From: Adenanthera pavonina
Lineage: Eukaryota; Streptophyta; Magnoliopsida; Fabales; Fabaceae
Reading direction: 5' to 3'
Length of the DNA: 64,000 bases
Assembly: GCA_026686845.1 (NCBI GenBank)
Contig: JAIVEN010000012.1
Location: 2,234,501 to 2,298,500, forward strand
Below, one piece after another: positions 23,229-34,079 of the stretch (position 1 is the stretch's first letter; each line of letters opens with the position of its first letter). A program made the position numbers and the translations under genes. The notes under the pieces are model-generated. The model was not told the origin of the DNA. It was given only the letters and a program-made list of their open reading frames with translations, and made no database searches.

Positions 23229-25432
23229 GAGAAAGGCAACACCTTTCTTTTTTTTTTTCTAATTTTTAATTACACTTTTGTTATTGTTTTAGCTTTGGGC
23301 TTTTCTCTCTTTTGTTTTTAGAATCTTATTAGAATTTTTTTGAGTTACAAAGGCTTTCAAAATTCCTTAGGACTTCTTTTAAACCACAATTTGTACTAGT
23401 TAATCCAAAAATTCAATTAATCTAGTTCCAAAATTATAATTCACATGTATGGGTGTTACAAGTTACATGTGCAAATACAAAATATTTGTAACGCACACAC
23501 ACATTTCTTACCTATTTGCTAATTAGCCATTATTTTCAATGCGTTTTTAGGTGTAGATCTGTATTAATCAAAGACGGGAAAAAAAGTAATAACTGTTCAC
23601 GATGTGCGTTGTTAAAATTAAGGGGGGAAACTGATTGGTTTGGTTGAACCACCTCTTTGGGCTAATTCTCTTTTAGGACGATTTCCAAGAGCTCTGTTAT
23701 TTTTATTTTTTTATTATTTTGATCTTTAATTTTTATTTAAAAATAAATAAAAGATGGTGACGCTTTTAATGTTTTCGAATTGAACGATCTTTGTTCACCC
23801 AAAATAAATAAATTATTTTTATTTTATGATATAATTTAATTAAAATAAAAATGTTTAAAAAATAAATACTTAAAAATAAATAAAATAAAGTACAATTTAA
23901 ATTATCCCAAATTAAATTCAAGCCATTCAAGTTAGTCCAAAATCAACGACGCCATACGTTACAGTTCAGAATCTGTTCTAATAAAGTCAGCATTCCATTA
24001 TATTGATGGTGGAGATTTCAATGAAAGTATTGCTCCCACCTAGCAAATAAACAAACATCCACACATACACACGTGTGTGTACATGTAGAGAAGGATTACA
24101 TATCTCACGTTAAGATTTTGCAATGCTTCCATTTGAAAATTTATCACCAGCTTCTGCCTGTTTGACTATGCCATGTAAAAATAATAATTCAAAAGCTACT
24201 TTCTAGAAATAAAGTATGATCTATTTGACATTAATTCATGAGTAGAACAGAAAGCAATTAATTGAACCAAAAGCGTCGTTGCTGTTTGTGGATAACCATT
24301 AATTTGTTTACACAGTATTGCTTATTTTTCTTCATGGCCCGTTCAACGAAAACTAATAAAAAATTGGATGGTGTTAATCATTGTCTTCTGTCCAAAGAAA
24401 TCTATATAATATATAAATATGTAATATCATATATATGATGTATAAATTTCGCAAAAAGAAAGCAGTCTTGATGTTTTTGACTTATGAGTTGTGAATAATA
24501 TTGTATTGGGCTGCATATATACTACAAATAAAATATCAATACTTAAAAAAAGTAGACATACTCTTCTCAGATACATGATATGATACGTATTTTGTACTTG
24601 CAGATAACATATCTATCTATACTACTTTATATCCATCCATATTGCTTCAAATTTTGATAATAAAATATGACTATTATGGGCTTTTAAGATGAAAAGGAAA
24701 AAAGAGTCTTATAGATATTTGTAGAAATGTGATGTTTTTGCCTTTTTTAATTCAAATGATTCTGTGTTCAGAAGAAAAAAAACAAAGCTTTTATTTATAC
24801 GTTGCCATGAACATTTTATTTGTACATATAGTTTCTTTTAATATTTATACTATAATTTTTAAAATATTCAATATTCATTTTTTATGAGTTGATTTATAGA
24901 TCATACTTATAAATAAGGGCAATACAATTAAAGATTGGTAGAATGAATTAATTACCAAAAAAGACTTTAACTAATAAAAAGTGTTAAAATCTGGAATACT
25001 GAGTAATAAAATGGGAAAAAGAGTAGTAATAGATTCTATTTTGCAATAAATTTATTATTTTGGTCTCAAACTGTAGTTTTCCCTATAAATAATTATATAT
25101 ATGCACATATATAATTTGTACTTATATCTTAAAATTTTAAAAATCTGTATATCACTTATATTGAATTGTATCATGTTCCATACACATACCTATACCTATA
25201 TTGTTGTTACATATGCTACATATTTTGTTATTTTATGGTAAAATGTTTGAATCATATTTTTAATTTTGAAATTTGTGAATTTAGCTTAGATAATTTTGTT
25301 ACAAATATGTTTTCTAGTGTAGCACCGAGGAAACATTTCTAGTTAGCTTTTAGAATATTAGAAGAAAGTGAAAAATTGGTGGGCTTTACAAAAGTGGATT
25401 CATGGAGAAAGAGCATAGCTTCTTCTATAAAT
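23229..25432. other. AT-rich intergenic DNA
   Basis: No gene or clear element. There is a short CACACA/GTGTGTG stretch near 24057-24083 and several AT-rich simple repeats (near 24400-24440, 25090-25120). Confidence 0.5.
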
Positions 25433-25443
25433 ATGTCATTAAC

Positions 25444-25594
25444 AACCAATAAGGTCTTAACACAGTTAGTAGATAGTTAGGTCATTTAAGTATGTTGTCT
25501 TGGGTTCAATTCCTGATCGTGTATATGGAAAATGTTTTGTTGGGAGAGGTAAAACTTACTTCGGTGATTTCTGTGGACCCTTGGTGCTAAAAAA
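25444..25594 (+). mobile_element. SINE
   Basis: About 151 bp with an internal polymerase III B-box-like GGTTCAATTCC (about 25504-25514) and a short A tail. The 11-bp flanking repeat ATGTCATTAAC (25433-25443 and 25595-25605) is perfect. The 3' half (TTTTGTTGGGAGAGGTAAAAC...) recurs at 25789-25896 and, diverged, at 61637-61769. It moves by LINE machinery in trans. Confidence 0.8.
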
Positions 25595-25614
25595 ATGTCA
25601 TTAACTTTTTGAAA

Positions 25615-26000
25615 AATTAAGTGTTGGAATAATCAATCCTTTTGATGAAAAAAATATTGTGAACACCATAATTTATCAAGATGTTTTTCTAAAAACAATT
25701 AAGTATTGGAATAATCAATCATTTTGATGAAAAAAATATTGTGAACACCATAATTTATCAAGATGTTTTTCTAAATAAAAGTAAAAATATATGTTTTGTT
25801 GGGACAGGCAAAATCCACTTCAGTGATTTCGACGGCTCAAAAGGATTAGTTTTCATCTGTCAGCTAGGGATAACCTTGATGCTCACAAAAAAAAAATGTC
25901 ATTAACATTTTGAAAAATTAAGTGTTGGAATGATCAATCATTTTGGTGAAAAAAATATTGTGAACACCATAATTTATCTAGATGTTTTTCCAAATAAAAG
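25615..26000 (+). repeat. 75-80-bp block in three copies with a SINE relic
   Basis: A block starting AATTAAGTGTTGGAATAATC and ending AAGATGTTTTTCTAAA occurs at about 25615-25694, 25697-25776 and 25915-25996. Between copies two and three is a 5'-truncated copy of the SINE (25789-25896), again followed by ATGTCATTAAC. This suggests duplication of SINE plus flank rather than a second insertion. Confidence 0.75.
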
Positions 26001-26039
26001 TAGAAATGTATATAAAAATAAAAAAAAATTCCTTTATAT

Positions 26040-26408
26040 TGTAAATATTATAATAATTGTGTGGATGTCCATAACTCCCAACTATTGGTATCCTCCACCG
26101 TTAATGTCTTAAATTTCATAATCTCCTTAAGGTTAATGTTTTACACTCTATAACATTTCTATTAAATGGCTTTTAGGGGGTTTTTCATAGTTAATATACT
26201 ATAACCTACAAATGTGTAATATTATGCCATTATATTCTTATTTATGTTTTTGTAACCCTTATGTGAGTTTTTAATGGTTTGAAACCTATAAATAGAGGGC
26301 ATCTACCTTGTGTTTACACACTTGAAGGGAATGTGAAATACTCTCCATTTTATCTCCTCCATATCTCTTCTCTTATTCATCTCTCTGACTTTTCTTTATT
26401 TTGTAACA
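26040..26408 (+). repeat. 5' LTR of the copia element
   Basis: Starts TGTAAATATTATAATAATTG and ends TTTTGTAACA. A TATAAATA box lies at 26287-26294. It aligns along its length with 33709-34079. Confidence 0.92.
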
Positions 26409-26410
26409 CA

Positions 26411-26430
26411 TTATCAGCATGACTTGCTCG
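26411..26430 (+). promoter_or_regulatory. primer binding site of the copia element
   Basis: TTATCAGCATGACTTGCTCG begins two bases after the LTR. Sites of the form TTATCAGCACGA occur at this place in several plant copia lineages. Confidence 0.6.
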
Positions 26431-27051
26431 GAGATTTGAGGTATATTTTCTATAATGCTTTATCAATTTGTTATAACTAATGTCATATTTATTGATTCTA
26501 ACCTTTAATTATCTAATTTGACTTTTGTTAGTGAAATTTATATTGTCAAGTTTTTCCTCTTTCTTCTCTACCTTTTCCTTCTTCGTTTGTTTTGGATTTG
26601 ATTTTATCAATAGTTATGATCATCTCATTTGAAAATATACATAGTTGTAATTTTCTTTAGTTTCAAAAGCATTATTATCAATATATTACTTTAATTAGCA
26701 TAGTGAAAAACATCATGAATGTTATTTAGGTTTTTTTAGATATAATTTAGTGCGTAGATTCAATTTTGTTATTGTATTTCTAATTTGTCATCTTCTTTAG
26801 TTTTCTCTTTCAATTTCATAAAATTTTGTTGTTTTTGGTATTTTACTTTCATCATCATGAGTTGTTATGTAGTATCTATTATTTATTTAGAACTCATAAT
26901 ATATAATTCATTTAGATCCCTAATATGATATATATGATTACTTGATAAATTTTAGAGTTAATTATATTTTATTTTGTACATTGTTGTTCATACTTTATAT
27001 ATATTAACTCTAGAATCAAATCTAATTGTTATTGTTATTTTAGTTTGACCC

Positions 27052-28130
27052 ATGGAAAATCTTACCAAACTTGAGTTCACGGCTCTTGACATAATGGGCA
27101 AAAACTATTTGTCTTGGGTGTTAGATGCTGAAATTCACCTTGATGCCAAGAGTCTAGGAGAGGCAATTTTACCAAGAAATGAGGCAAATAATCAAGATAA
27201 GGCCAAGGCAATGATTTTCCTTCACCATCGTTTGCATGAAGGATTGAAAGAGGAATATTTAACAGTAAAAAATCTGCTTGAATTATAGAATAATTTGAAA
27301 AAAAGGTGTAATCATAAAAAATGGTGATTTTGCCCAAAGCTCGTTATGAATGGATCCATTTACGGTTGCAAGATTTTAAAACTGTTAATGATTATAATTC
27401 AACAATTTTTAAAATTAGTTCTCAATTGAAATTATGTGGTGAAAAAATAACTGATGAGGACTTATTGGAAAAAACATTGTCAACTTTTCATGCTTTAAAT
27501 GTGTTCTTGCTGCAGCAGCAATATCATGAAAAAGGTTTTAAAAAGTATTTTAAATTAATCTCATGTCTTCTTGTGGCTGAACAAAATAACGAGCTGTTAA
27601 TGAAAAATCATGAGATTCGTCCCATAGGATCTGCTCCATTCCTTGAAGTGAATATGACAATGCATAACAATTACCATGGTCATGATCGCAGTCGTGGTCA
27701 TGGTTGTAGCCGCGGCCGTGGACATGGTCATGGTAGGGGCCGCAATAATTACCATTTTCATGATGGTGGTAGTAACAATTATAATCAAAATGACCACCAA
27801 AAGAAGAAAAATAATGAAGGGCAAAGAAATGACAAAAGTGGTCCAAGTAACTCTCCAAAAGTCATAGAAAATCAATGTTTTAAATGTGGTATGAAGGGGC
27901 ATTGGTCACGTACCTGTCGTACACCTGAGCATCTAGTAAAACTTTATCAAGACTCCATCAAAAAGAAAGGGAAAAATGTGGAAATAAATTTGACTTATCA
28001 AAATGATGATGTTGAGGCAAATTTTGCATACAAGGATGATGATCTTAATTGTCTTGATAGAGTTGTTGATATTAATGTCATTGATATGACACATTTGGAA
28101 GTAGCTGACTTCTTTGAAAATTATGATTAG
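27052..28130 (+). pseudogene. copia gag
   Basis: Starts MENLTKLEFTALDIMGKNY, a typical copia gag opening. A TAG (27286-27288) replaces an expected Trp codon, and a frameshift near 27320 leads into a 269-codon frame. In that frame come the capsid-like part (ARYEWIHLRLQDFK), a His/Gly/Arg-rich RNA-binding stretch (about 27664-27790) and one zinc knuckle (CFKCGMKGHWSRTC; CX2CX4HX4C) near 27875-27915. Gag packages the element RNA. Apart from the two lesions it is readable to its end at 28130. Confidence 0.9.
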
Positions 28131-28301
28131 AGAAGTTGGGAATGAAAAATAATCGGAATGTTTGTGTCTATGTCTTTTATGGTTTTTTCTTTTCATATTT
28201 TCTTTATAATAAGGGCTATATTGCTCATTATGTAATTTTCTTATTCTGTCATGTATTTTATTTCTTCTAATTATGTCTCATGATATATTTTCTTTCTTTT
28301 A

Positions 28302-28751
28302 ATGAAGAAAATGGATATTTCTCATCATTTGGTTGGACACAATAATGAAGATATATGCCTTGCGGATAGTATTACAACGCATATAATACTCAAAGATAAA
28401 AAATATTTTTCTCATTTAACAATAAGTGATGTAAGTGTCAACACTATAGCGGCTATTTCAAAATTAATTGATAGCTCTAGAAAAGCAATTATAATATTAC
28501 TCAGTGGGACGAAGTTTGTCATAGAAAGTGCATTGTTCTCTACTAAGTCCCAAAGAAATTTATTAAGTTTTAAGGATATCTGTCAAAATGGATGTCATAT
28601 TGAGACTACAAATGAGAAAAATATTAAATATCTACATATTACAGTTATTGTATATGGAAAGAAGCATGTTTTGGAAAAATTACCTACTTTATCATATGAT
28701 TTGTACTATACATATATTAGTACAATTGAAATAAATGTCACAGTAAACTAG
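28302..28751 (+). pseudogene. copia protease region
   Basis: A 149-codon frame contains CLADSITTHIILKDKKYFSH, where DSITTH corresponds to the DS(A/G)-TTH aspartic protease active site. It is followed by FVIESALFSTKSQRNLLSF and ends before the integrase zinc region. The 28131-28301 stretch linking it to gag is not readable in frame. Protease would cut the gag-pol polyprotein. Confidence 0.82.
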
Positions 28752-29680
28752 AAGTTTATTGATAGAAATACTTTCATCATTTGGCATGATTGGTTAAGCC
28801 ATCCCAGATCAACTATGATGTAAAAAATTATTGAAAATTCATATGAGCATCCATTGAAAAACCAAAAGATTCTTCAGTTTAAGGATTTTTCATGTGCTGC
28901 ATGTTCTCAAGACAAATTAATTATAAGGCCATCACTAGCTAAGGTTGAGATTGAATCCCCTACATTTTTGGAATGTATTCAATGGAATATACGTGGGCCT
29001 ATCCATCCATCATGTAGACCATTTAGATATTTTATGGTTTTAATAGATGCATCTACAAGGTGGTCACATGTGTGTTTATTATCAACTTGTAATTTAGCAT
29101 TTGCTAGATTACTTGCTCAAATAATTCGATTAAGAGTATAGTTTCTAGATTATGCAATTAAGACAAATCGTCTTAATAATGCTAGTGAGTTTGCATCACA
29201 GGCTTTTAATGACTATTGCCTGTCAACTGGAATAATAATAGAAAAATCTGTTGCATATGTGCATACTCAGAATGGTTTAGCAGAATCATTTATTAAACAT
29301 CTCCAATTAATTGCTAGACCCATATTTATGAGAACAAAGCTTCCCATTTCAACATGGGGATATGTAATTTTACATGCAGCAGCACTCATTCACATCAAAC
29401 CAACAAGTTATCATAAATTCTCCCTATTACAATTGACTTTTGGTTAGGAGCCAAATATTTCCCATCTTAGAATTTTTTGATGTGCAGTATATGTTCCTAT
29501 TGCTCCACCACAACGCTCAAAGATGGGTTCTCAAAGAAGGTTAGGAATATATGTTGGTTATGAGTCTCCTTCTATAATAAAGTATATTGAACTATTAACT
29601 GGAGATTTATTTACGGCATGATTTGCAGATTTTCATTTTGATGAAACAAGTTTCCCAATGTTAAGGGGAGATAACCAATA
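28752..29680 (+). pseudogene. copia integrase
   Basis: The region reads 'FIIWHDWLSHP' (zinc-binding His), then CAACSQDK (zinc-binding Cys pair) and MVLIDASTRWSHVC (first catalytic Asp). After a frameshift near 29140 come the second-Asp region and HTQNGLAESFIK (catalytic Glu). Several stops follow (28821, 29139, 29445). The original function is insertion of the cDNA into the genome. Confidence 0.85.
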
Positions 29681-30189
29681 GTTGGAAAAAGAAATTACTT
29701 GAAATGCTTTGTTATTATCACACTTAGATCCTCGAACAAAACAATGTGAATTAAAAGTGCAAAAAATAACTCAGTTCCAGAATATTGCAAATCAATTGCC
29801 AAATGCATTTACTAACCTAAAGAGAATTACTAAATCTTACATTCCAGTTGAAAATGCTCCAATTCAAATTGATGTTCCAGTAGAATAATTAGGTAGGGCA
29901 AATGATTCCAAACCATGCTTGAAGCATGGTAGACCAATCAATTCCAAAGATAAAAACCCTAGAAAGAGGAAAAGAGCAAATAATCAAGATGACTCAATTG
30001 AGGAGGTTGATACTCTTGTAGAGGCGCAAGACATATCTAATCAAATGACTCCAGAAGTAGTCTAGGTACATGAAAACAATGAAGAGATCTTGATAAGTTA
30101 TGTCTCCATGGGAAAAAATGGAATCGAAAAGATATAGTTGTCAACAACATATTTTCATATAATGTGGTTGTTTAGATAATAATTCAAAA

Positions 30190-30880
30190 TGAGGATCTTG
30201 AACCAAAATCTATTGAAGAATGTAGACACAGAAATGATTGGCCAAAATGGAAAGAGGCAATTCAAGATGAATTAAATTCACTTTCACGGTGTGAAGTTTT
30301 TTGACCTGTAGTTCAAACATCCCAGGGTGTAAAACCAGTTGGATATAGATGGGTATTTGTGCGAAAACGAAATGAGAAAAATAAAGTTGTTAGATATAAA
30401 GCACGACTTGTAGCACAAGAATTTTAACAAAAACCTCGTATTGATTATGAAGAGATATATTCTCCTATAGTGGATGCAATCACTTTACGGTATCTAATTA
30501 GTCTGACAGTACATAAAAAACTTGATATGCATTTGATGGATGTTGTTACTGCCTATTTATATGGTTCTTTAGATACTAAAATTTATATGAAAATCCTTGA
30601 AGGATTTAATATGCCAGAAGCATGTAAAGATTCTCGAGAAAATTATACAATTCGTTTGTATAAATCCTTATATGAGTTGAAACAATCTGGACGAATGTGG
30701 TATAATCGTCTCAGTGAATATTTGCTTCAGCAAGTTACAAAAATGATGTGATTTGTCCTTGTGTTTTCATAAAAGCAAATGGATCAAAATTTTCTATAAT
30801 TGCTGTATATGTTGATGATTTAAATATCATTAGAACTCCTAAAGAGCTTCGAAAAATAGTTGATTATTTGAAGAGGGAAT
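30190..30880 (+). pseudogene. copia reverse transcriptase, N-terminal part
   Basis: The frame starts near the segment with WPKWKEAIQDELNSL. It passes GYRWVFVRKRNEKNKVVRYK, ARLVAQEF and MDVVTAYLYGSLD, and reaches YELKQSGRMWYNRLSEYLL. Stops occur near 30302 and 30426, and a frameshift near 30745. In the new frame the catalytic YVDD lies near 30810. The Sirevirus LTR starts 70 bases later, within codons for a run ending VDYLKRE. Confidence 0.9.
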
Positions 30881-32547
30881 TGTTAGCAAGGCTGACTTCC
30901 CAAGAGAGGGGGTGAATTGAGAAGATTGAAATTTTTCTGCACAAAGTGAAATGGGTGAAGATAGCACACTGTAATGGAAGCAACGTATAAAATAGAGCAA
31001 GCTAAAAAGTAAAAGATAGGGAGTAGAAGACTCAGTAATTTATCTTGGTTCGGTCTATCCACTTAACCTACATCCAGTCCCCAAGACAACTCTTGAGATT
31101 TTTCCACTATACAGCAAGAATTCAACGGGCTTCTTGCTAATGCCACAGTACAATGAGTATGCTCTGTTTCTGGAGCTTTCTCAATCTCTCTAAGCACTTA
31201 TACAATGTGCTTCTCAATCCCCTTGTGATTTCCCCTCACAAGTAAATCTATCTTCCAGATAAAGAGTAGATTGTTTACAAAGATATAACTCTCTTGAATA
31301 GAGTAGATATGAAGGTTAAAGTACAAATATTGAAGTTGACAGGGTAAAAAGCTTTGAAAAGAAGATTTGGCAGAAATTCGGTATATATCAGTTTGATTCG
31401 TGTTTCACAACTTCAAATGATGTTGTATTTATAGATTTTTGGTCCTAACTATTTGTTAGAGACTAAATCTATCCGTTGGGGAAGTTATCCAACGGTTACT
31501 CTGAAAACCTATCCATTTACCAACCACATTTAATATTTCTGACATACTGAAATTTGAATTTTGGTTGGTCAATAGACGAATTTCGAAGGAACCGAAGGTT
31601 AAAGCTTCCAATGTTACAGCACGAAGTTCGTCTGTTCATGAAGTGAAATTCGAATTTTGAAACTTACAGAACATTTTCACAATGTGACATAGGAATTTTC
31701 AAGAAGAAAGTTTTTCGGTTAAGTGTGAACAGTGTTTTCAATTTTCTACAGTGCCTTCGAAATTCAAATTTTGGAAGCTCAAAATTCGTCTGTCTATAGA
31801 ACATTCAAAAAGGCACAGTAGACCACTTTCCTCAAAATTCAAACTTTGAATGAGTGAAGTTCGTTTGTCAGAGTGGCTCTTTTCAGACTAACTTCAACAT
31901 TCGAAGTTACAAAACTCTGCCATTCGTATGTCAATTTTTCATTTCAACAGACTCACAACTTTAGCTTCTGAAATTCGAATTTTAATGTTTGAAGTTCATA
32001 TGATAGAAAGCAATTTTTTGAAACTTACATTATTCTTGATCTCAGATGAACTTTAACAATGTTTCAGACGAATTTCTTCCATTTTCATAAGTTGTGTTTT
32101 ATCTGAAATTTGAATTTTAAAGAGTCAAAGTTTGTCTGTTTCAAAGAAGCTTCTTTCAGTCTTGGATGAAAATTCGAATTTTGGAGAATCAAAATTCATC
32201 TGACAAAGAGACATCTCTTCAGACTTATTCAGTTTTAGCTCAAAATTCGAATTTCCAAAGGCAAAGTTCAAATTTCCAAAATGACAGTTCAATTTAAACT
32301 TTCAAACTTCGTCTGTTTATGGGTATTTTTCAAATAAGTCAAGATTTAACATAAAAACAAGGTTTAAAAACATCTTTTCTTAAAATCAAAATCTTTTACC
32401 CTCATTTAAACATAACAAAAGATCCTACAGAAGATCTAGCAGCAATTACTCAGAGAGTCTTCACTTGAAACACTTTGATCTCCTTTGATATCTTCAATCC
32501 AAGCTCTTGGATGTTAGTTTGGAATTATCAAAACTCTTGATTCAACA
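30881..32547 (-). mobile_element. solo LTR of the Sirevirus family, inverted
   Basis: 1667 bp, minus-oriented: TGTTAGC at the left edge and TTCAACA at the right, with perfect 5-bp target duplications GGAAT (30876-30880 and 32548-32552). It contains many complements of the family module (GAAATTCGAATTTT, TTCGTCTGTTCATG) and a TATTTATAG box on the minus strand near 31430. Removing it and one GGAAT rejoins the copia reverse transcriptase frame at KREFEMKDLGK. Confidence 0.95.
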
Positions 32548-33480
32548 GGAATTTGAAATGAAAGATCTTGGAAAAACAAAATTTTGTCTCGATTTACAAA
32601 TTGAGCATTTAACAAATGGAATTTTTCTTCATCAATCATCTTATATTGAAAAAATTTTAAAGCGATTTTACATGGATAAAGCACATCCATTAACTACGCC
32701 AATGGTAGTAAGATTACTTGATGTAAATAAAGATTATTTTCATTCCCCAGAAAATGAAGAACTCCTTAGTCCTAAAGTACCATATCTTAGTGCTATAGGT
32801 GTATTAATGTATCTTGCTAATTTAACACGACCTAATATTGCATTTATTGTAAATTTATTTGCAAGATTTAGTTCTTCTCCAATAAGAAGACATTGGAATG
32901 ATGTTAAACATATATTTCAATATCTCAAAGGGACTATTGACATAGGATTATTTTACTCAATTGAATTTGGATCACAATTGATTGGCTATGCAGATGCAAG
33001 GTATTTATTTAATCTACACAAAGCTCAGTCCCAAATAAGATACTTATTTACATGTGGAGGCACAACTATATATCGGTGCTCAACAAAACAAACCTTGGTG
33101 GCTACCTTATCAAATCATGCAAAGATTATTGCCGTGCATGAAGCAAGTCAAGAATGTGTTTGGCTAAAATCAATAATCCAGTATATTCTAAAGATGTGTG
33201 GTCTACTTCTTGAGGAAAAGATTCCAACAATACTATATGAAGATAATACAACATGTATAGCTTAGTTAAAAGGATGATATATAAAAGGGGATGGAACGAA
33301 GCATATTTCACCAAAATTCTTTTTCACTCATGATTTTCTAAAGAGTGGTCACATAAATATTCTACAAATTCATTCATGTAATAATCTTGCAGATTTATTT
33401 ACCAAGACAATACCAACTACAACATTTGAGAAGTTGGTACATGGAATTGAGATGCATCAACTTAGAGGTATGATGCGTCG
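32548..33480 (+). pseudogene. copia reverse transcriptase end and RNase H
   Basis: Continues directly from the part before the solo LTR: EFEMKDLGKTKFCLDLQIEH, then FLHQSSYIEKILKRFYMD, TRPNIAFIVNLFARFSS and GYADARYLFN (RNase H Asp). Later come ILYEDNTTCIA, a stop near 33263, GDGTKHISPKFFFTHDF, and a run ending 'LADLFTKTIP'. The RNase H is therefore nearly full length but broken. The methionine at 32507 belongs to the inserted LTR, not to the protein. Confidence 0.9.
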
Positions 33481-33519
33481 ACTTAGAGGTATAAAGTGAT
33501 ATTAATATCAGGGGGAGTA

Positions 33520-33708
33520 AATATGACGCTGTACGCTTTTTTCCTTTCCAAGTTTTTGTCCCATTGGGTTTTTCTTGGTAAGGTTTTTAATAAGGCAGCT
33601 TAAATATTGTGTACTCTTTTTCCTTTACTAGGTTTTTATCCCACTAGGTTTTTCCTAGTAAGGTTTTATCGATGCACAAATTTGTTATGGTCATCCAAGG
33701 GGGAGTAT
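33520..33708 (+). repeat. tandem 3' tail and polypurine tract of the copia element
   Basis: Two imperfect copies of a 65-75-base segment (GTACGCTTTTTTCC... near 33532 and GTGTACTCTTTTTCC near 33608), each with a TTTT(A/G)TCCCA(C/T)T(A/G)GG core. AAGGGGGAGTAT (33697-33708) directly precedes the 3' LTR and is the polypurine tract. Confidence 0.75.
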
Positions 33709-34079
33709 TGTAAATATTATAATAATTGTGTGAATGCCCATAACCTCCAACCATTGGTATCCTCCACCTTTAATGTCTTAAATTTCATAACCTCCTTAAG
33801 GTTAATGTCCTACATTCTATAATATGTCTATTGAATGGCTTTTAAGGAGTTTTTCATAGTTAATACACTATAATCTATAAATGTGTAATATTATGTCATT
33901 ATATTCTTATTTATGTTTTTGTAACCCTTATGTGCATTTTTAATGGTTTAGGACCTATAAATAGAGGGCATGTACCTTGTGTTTATACACTTGAAGGGAA
34001 TGCAAAATATTCTCCACTTTATCTCCTCCACATATCTCTTCTCTTGTTCATCTTTCTTGCTTTTCTTTATTTTGTAACA
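33709..34079 (+). repeat. 3' LTR of the copia element
   Basis: 371 bp starting TGTAAATATTATAATAATTG and ending TTTTGTAACA. It aligns with 26040-26408; differences are mostly transitions. Confidence 0.92.

Larger units (their letters stand above)
26040..34079 (+). mobile_element. Ty1/copia retrotransposon carrying a nested solo LTR
   Basis: Paired LTRs (369 and 371 bp) flank gag, protease, integrase, reverse transcriptase and RNase H remains in copia order. All domains carry stops or frameshifts, so the element is dead. A Sirevirus solo LTR (30881-32547) sits between the YVDD block and the RNase H. Flanks do not give a clean target duplication (TATAT on the left, TTTTA on the right), so a base at either edge may be misplaced. 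The lineage within copia is not certain. Confidence 0.92.

Noticed and set aside
27550..27902. Minus-strand and alternate-frame ORFs over the His/Gly/Arg-rich part of the copia gag
   Set aside because: Low-complexity codons give open frames on both strands; the gag frame with its zinc knuckle explains the sequence.
32507..32547. ATG at 32507 as the start of the RNase H ORF
   Set aside because: Those codons belong to the inserted solo LTR; the copia protein continues from 30880 across the insertion.
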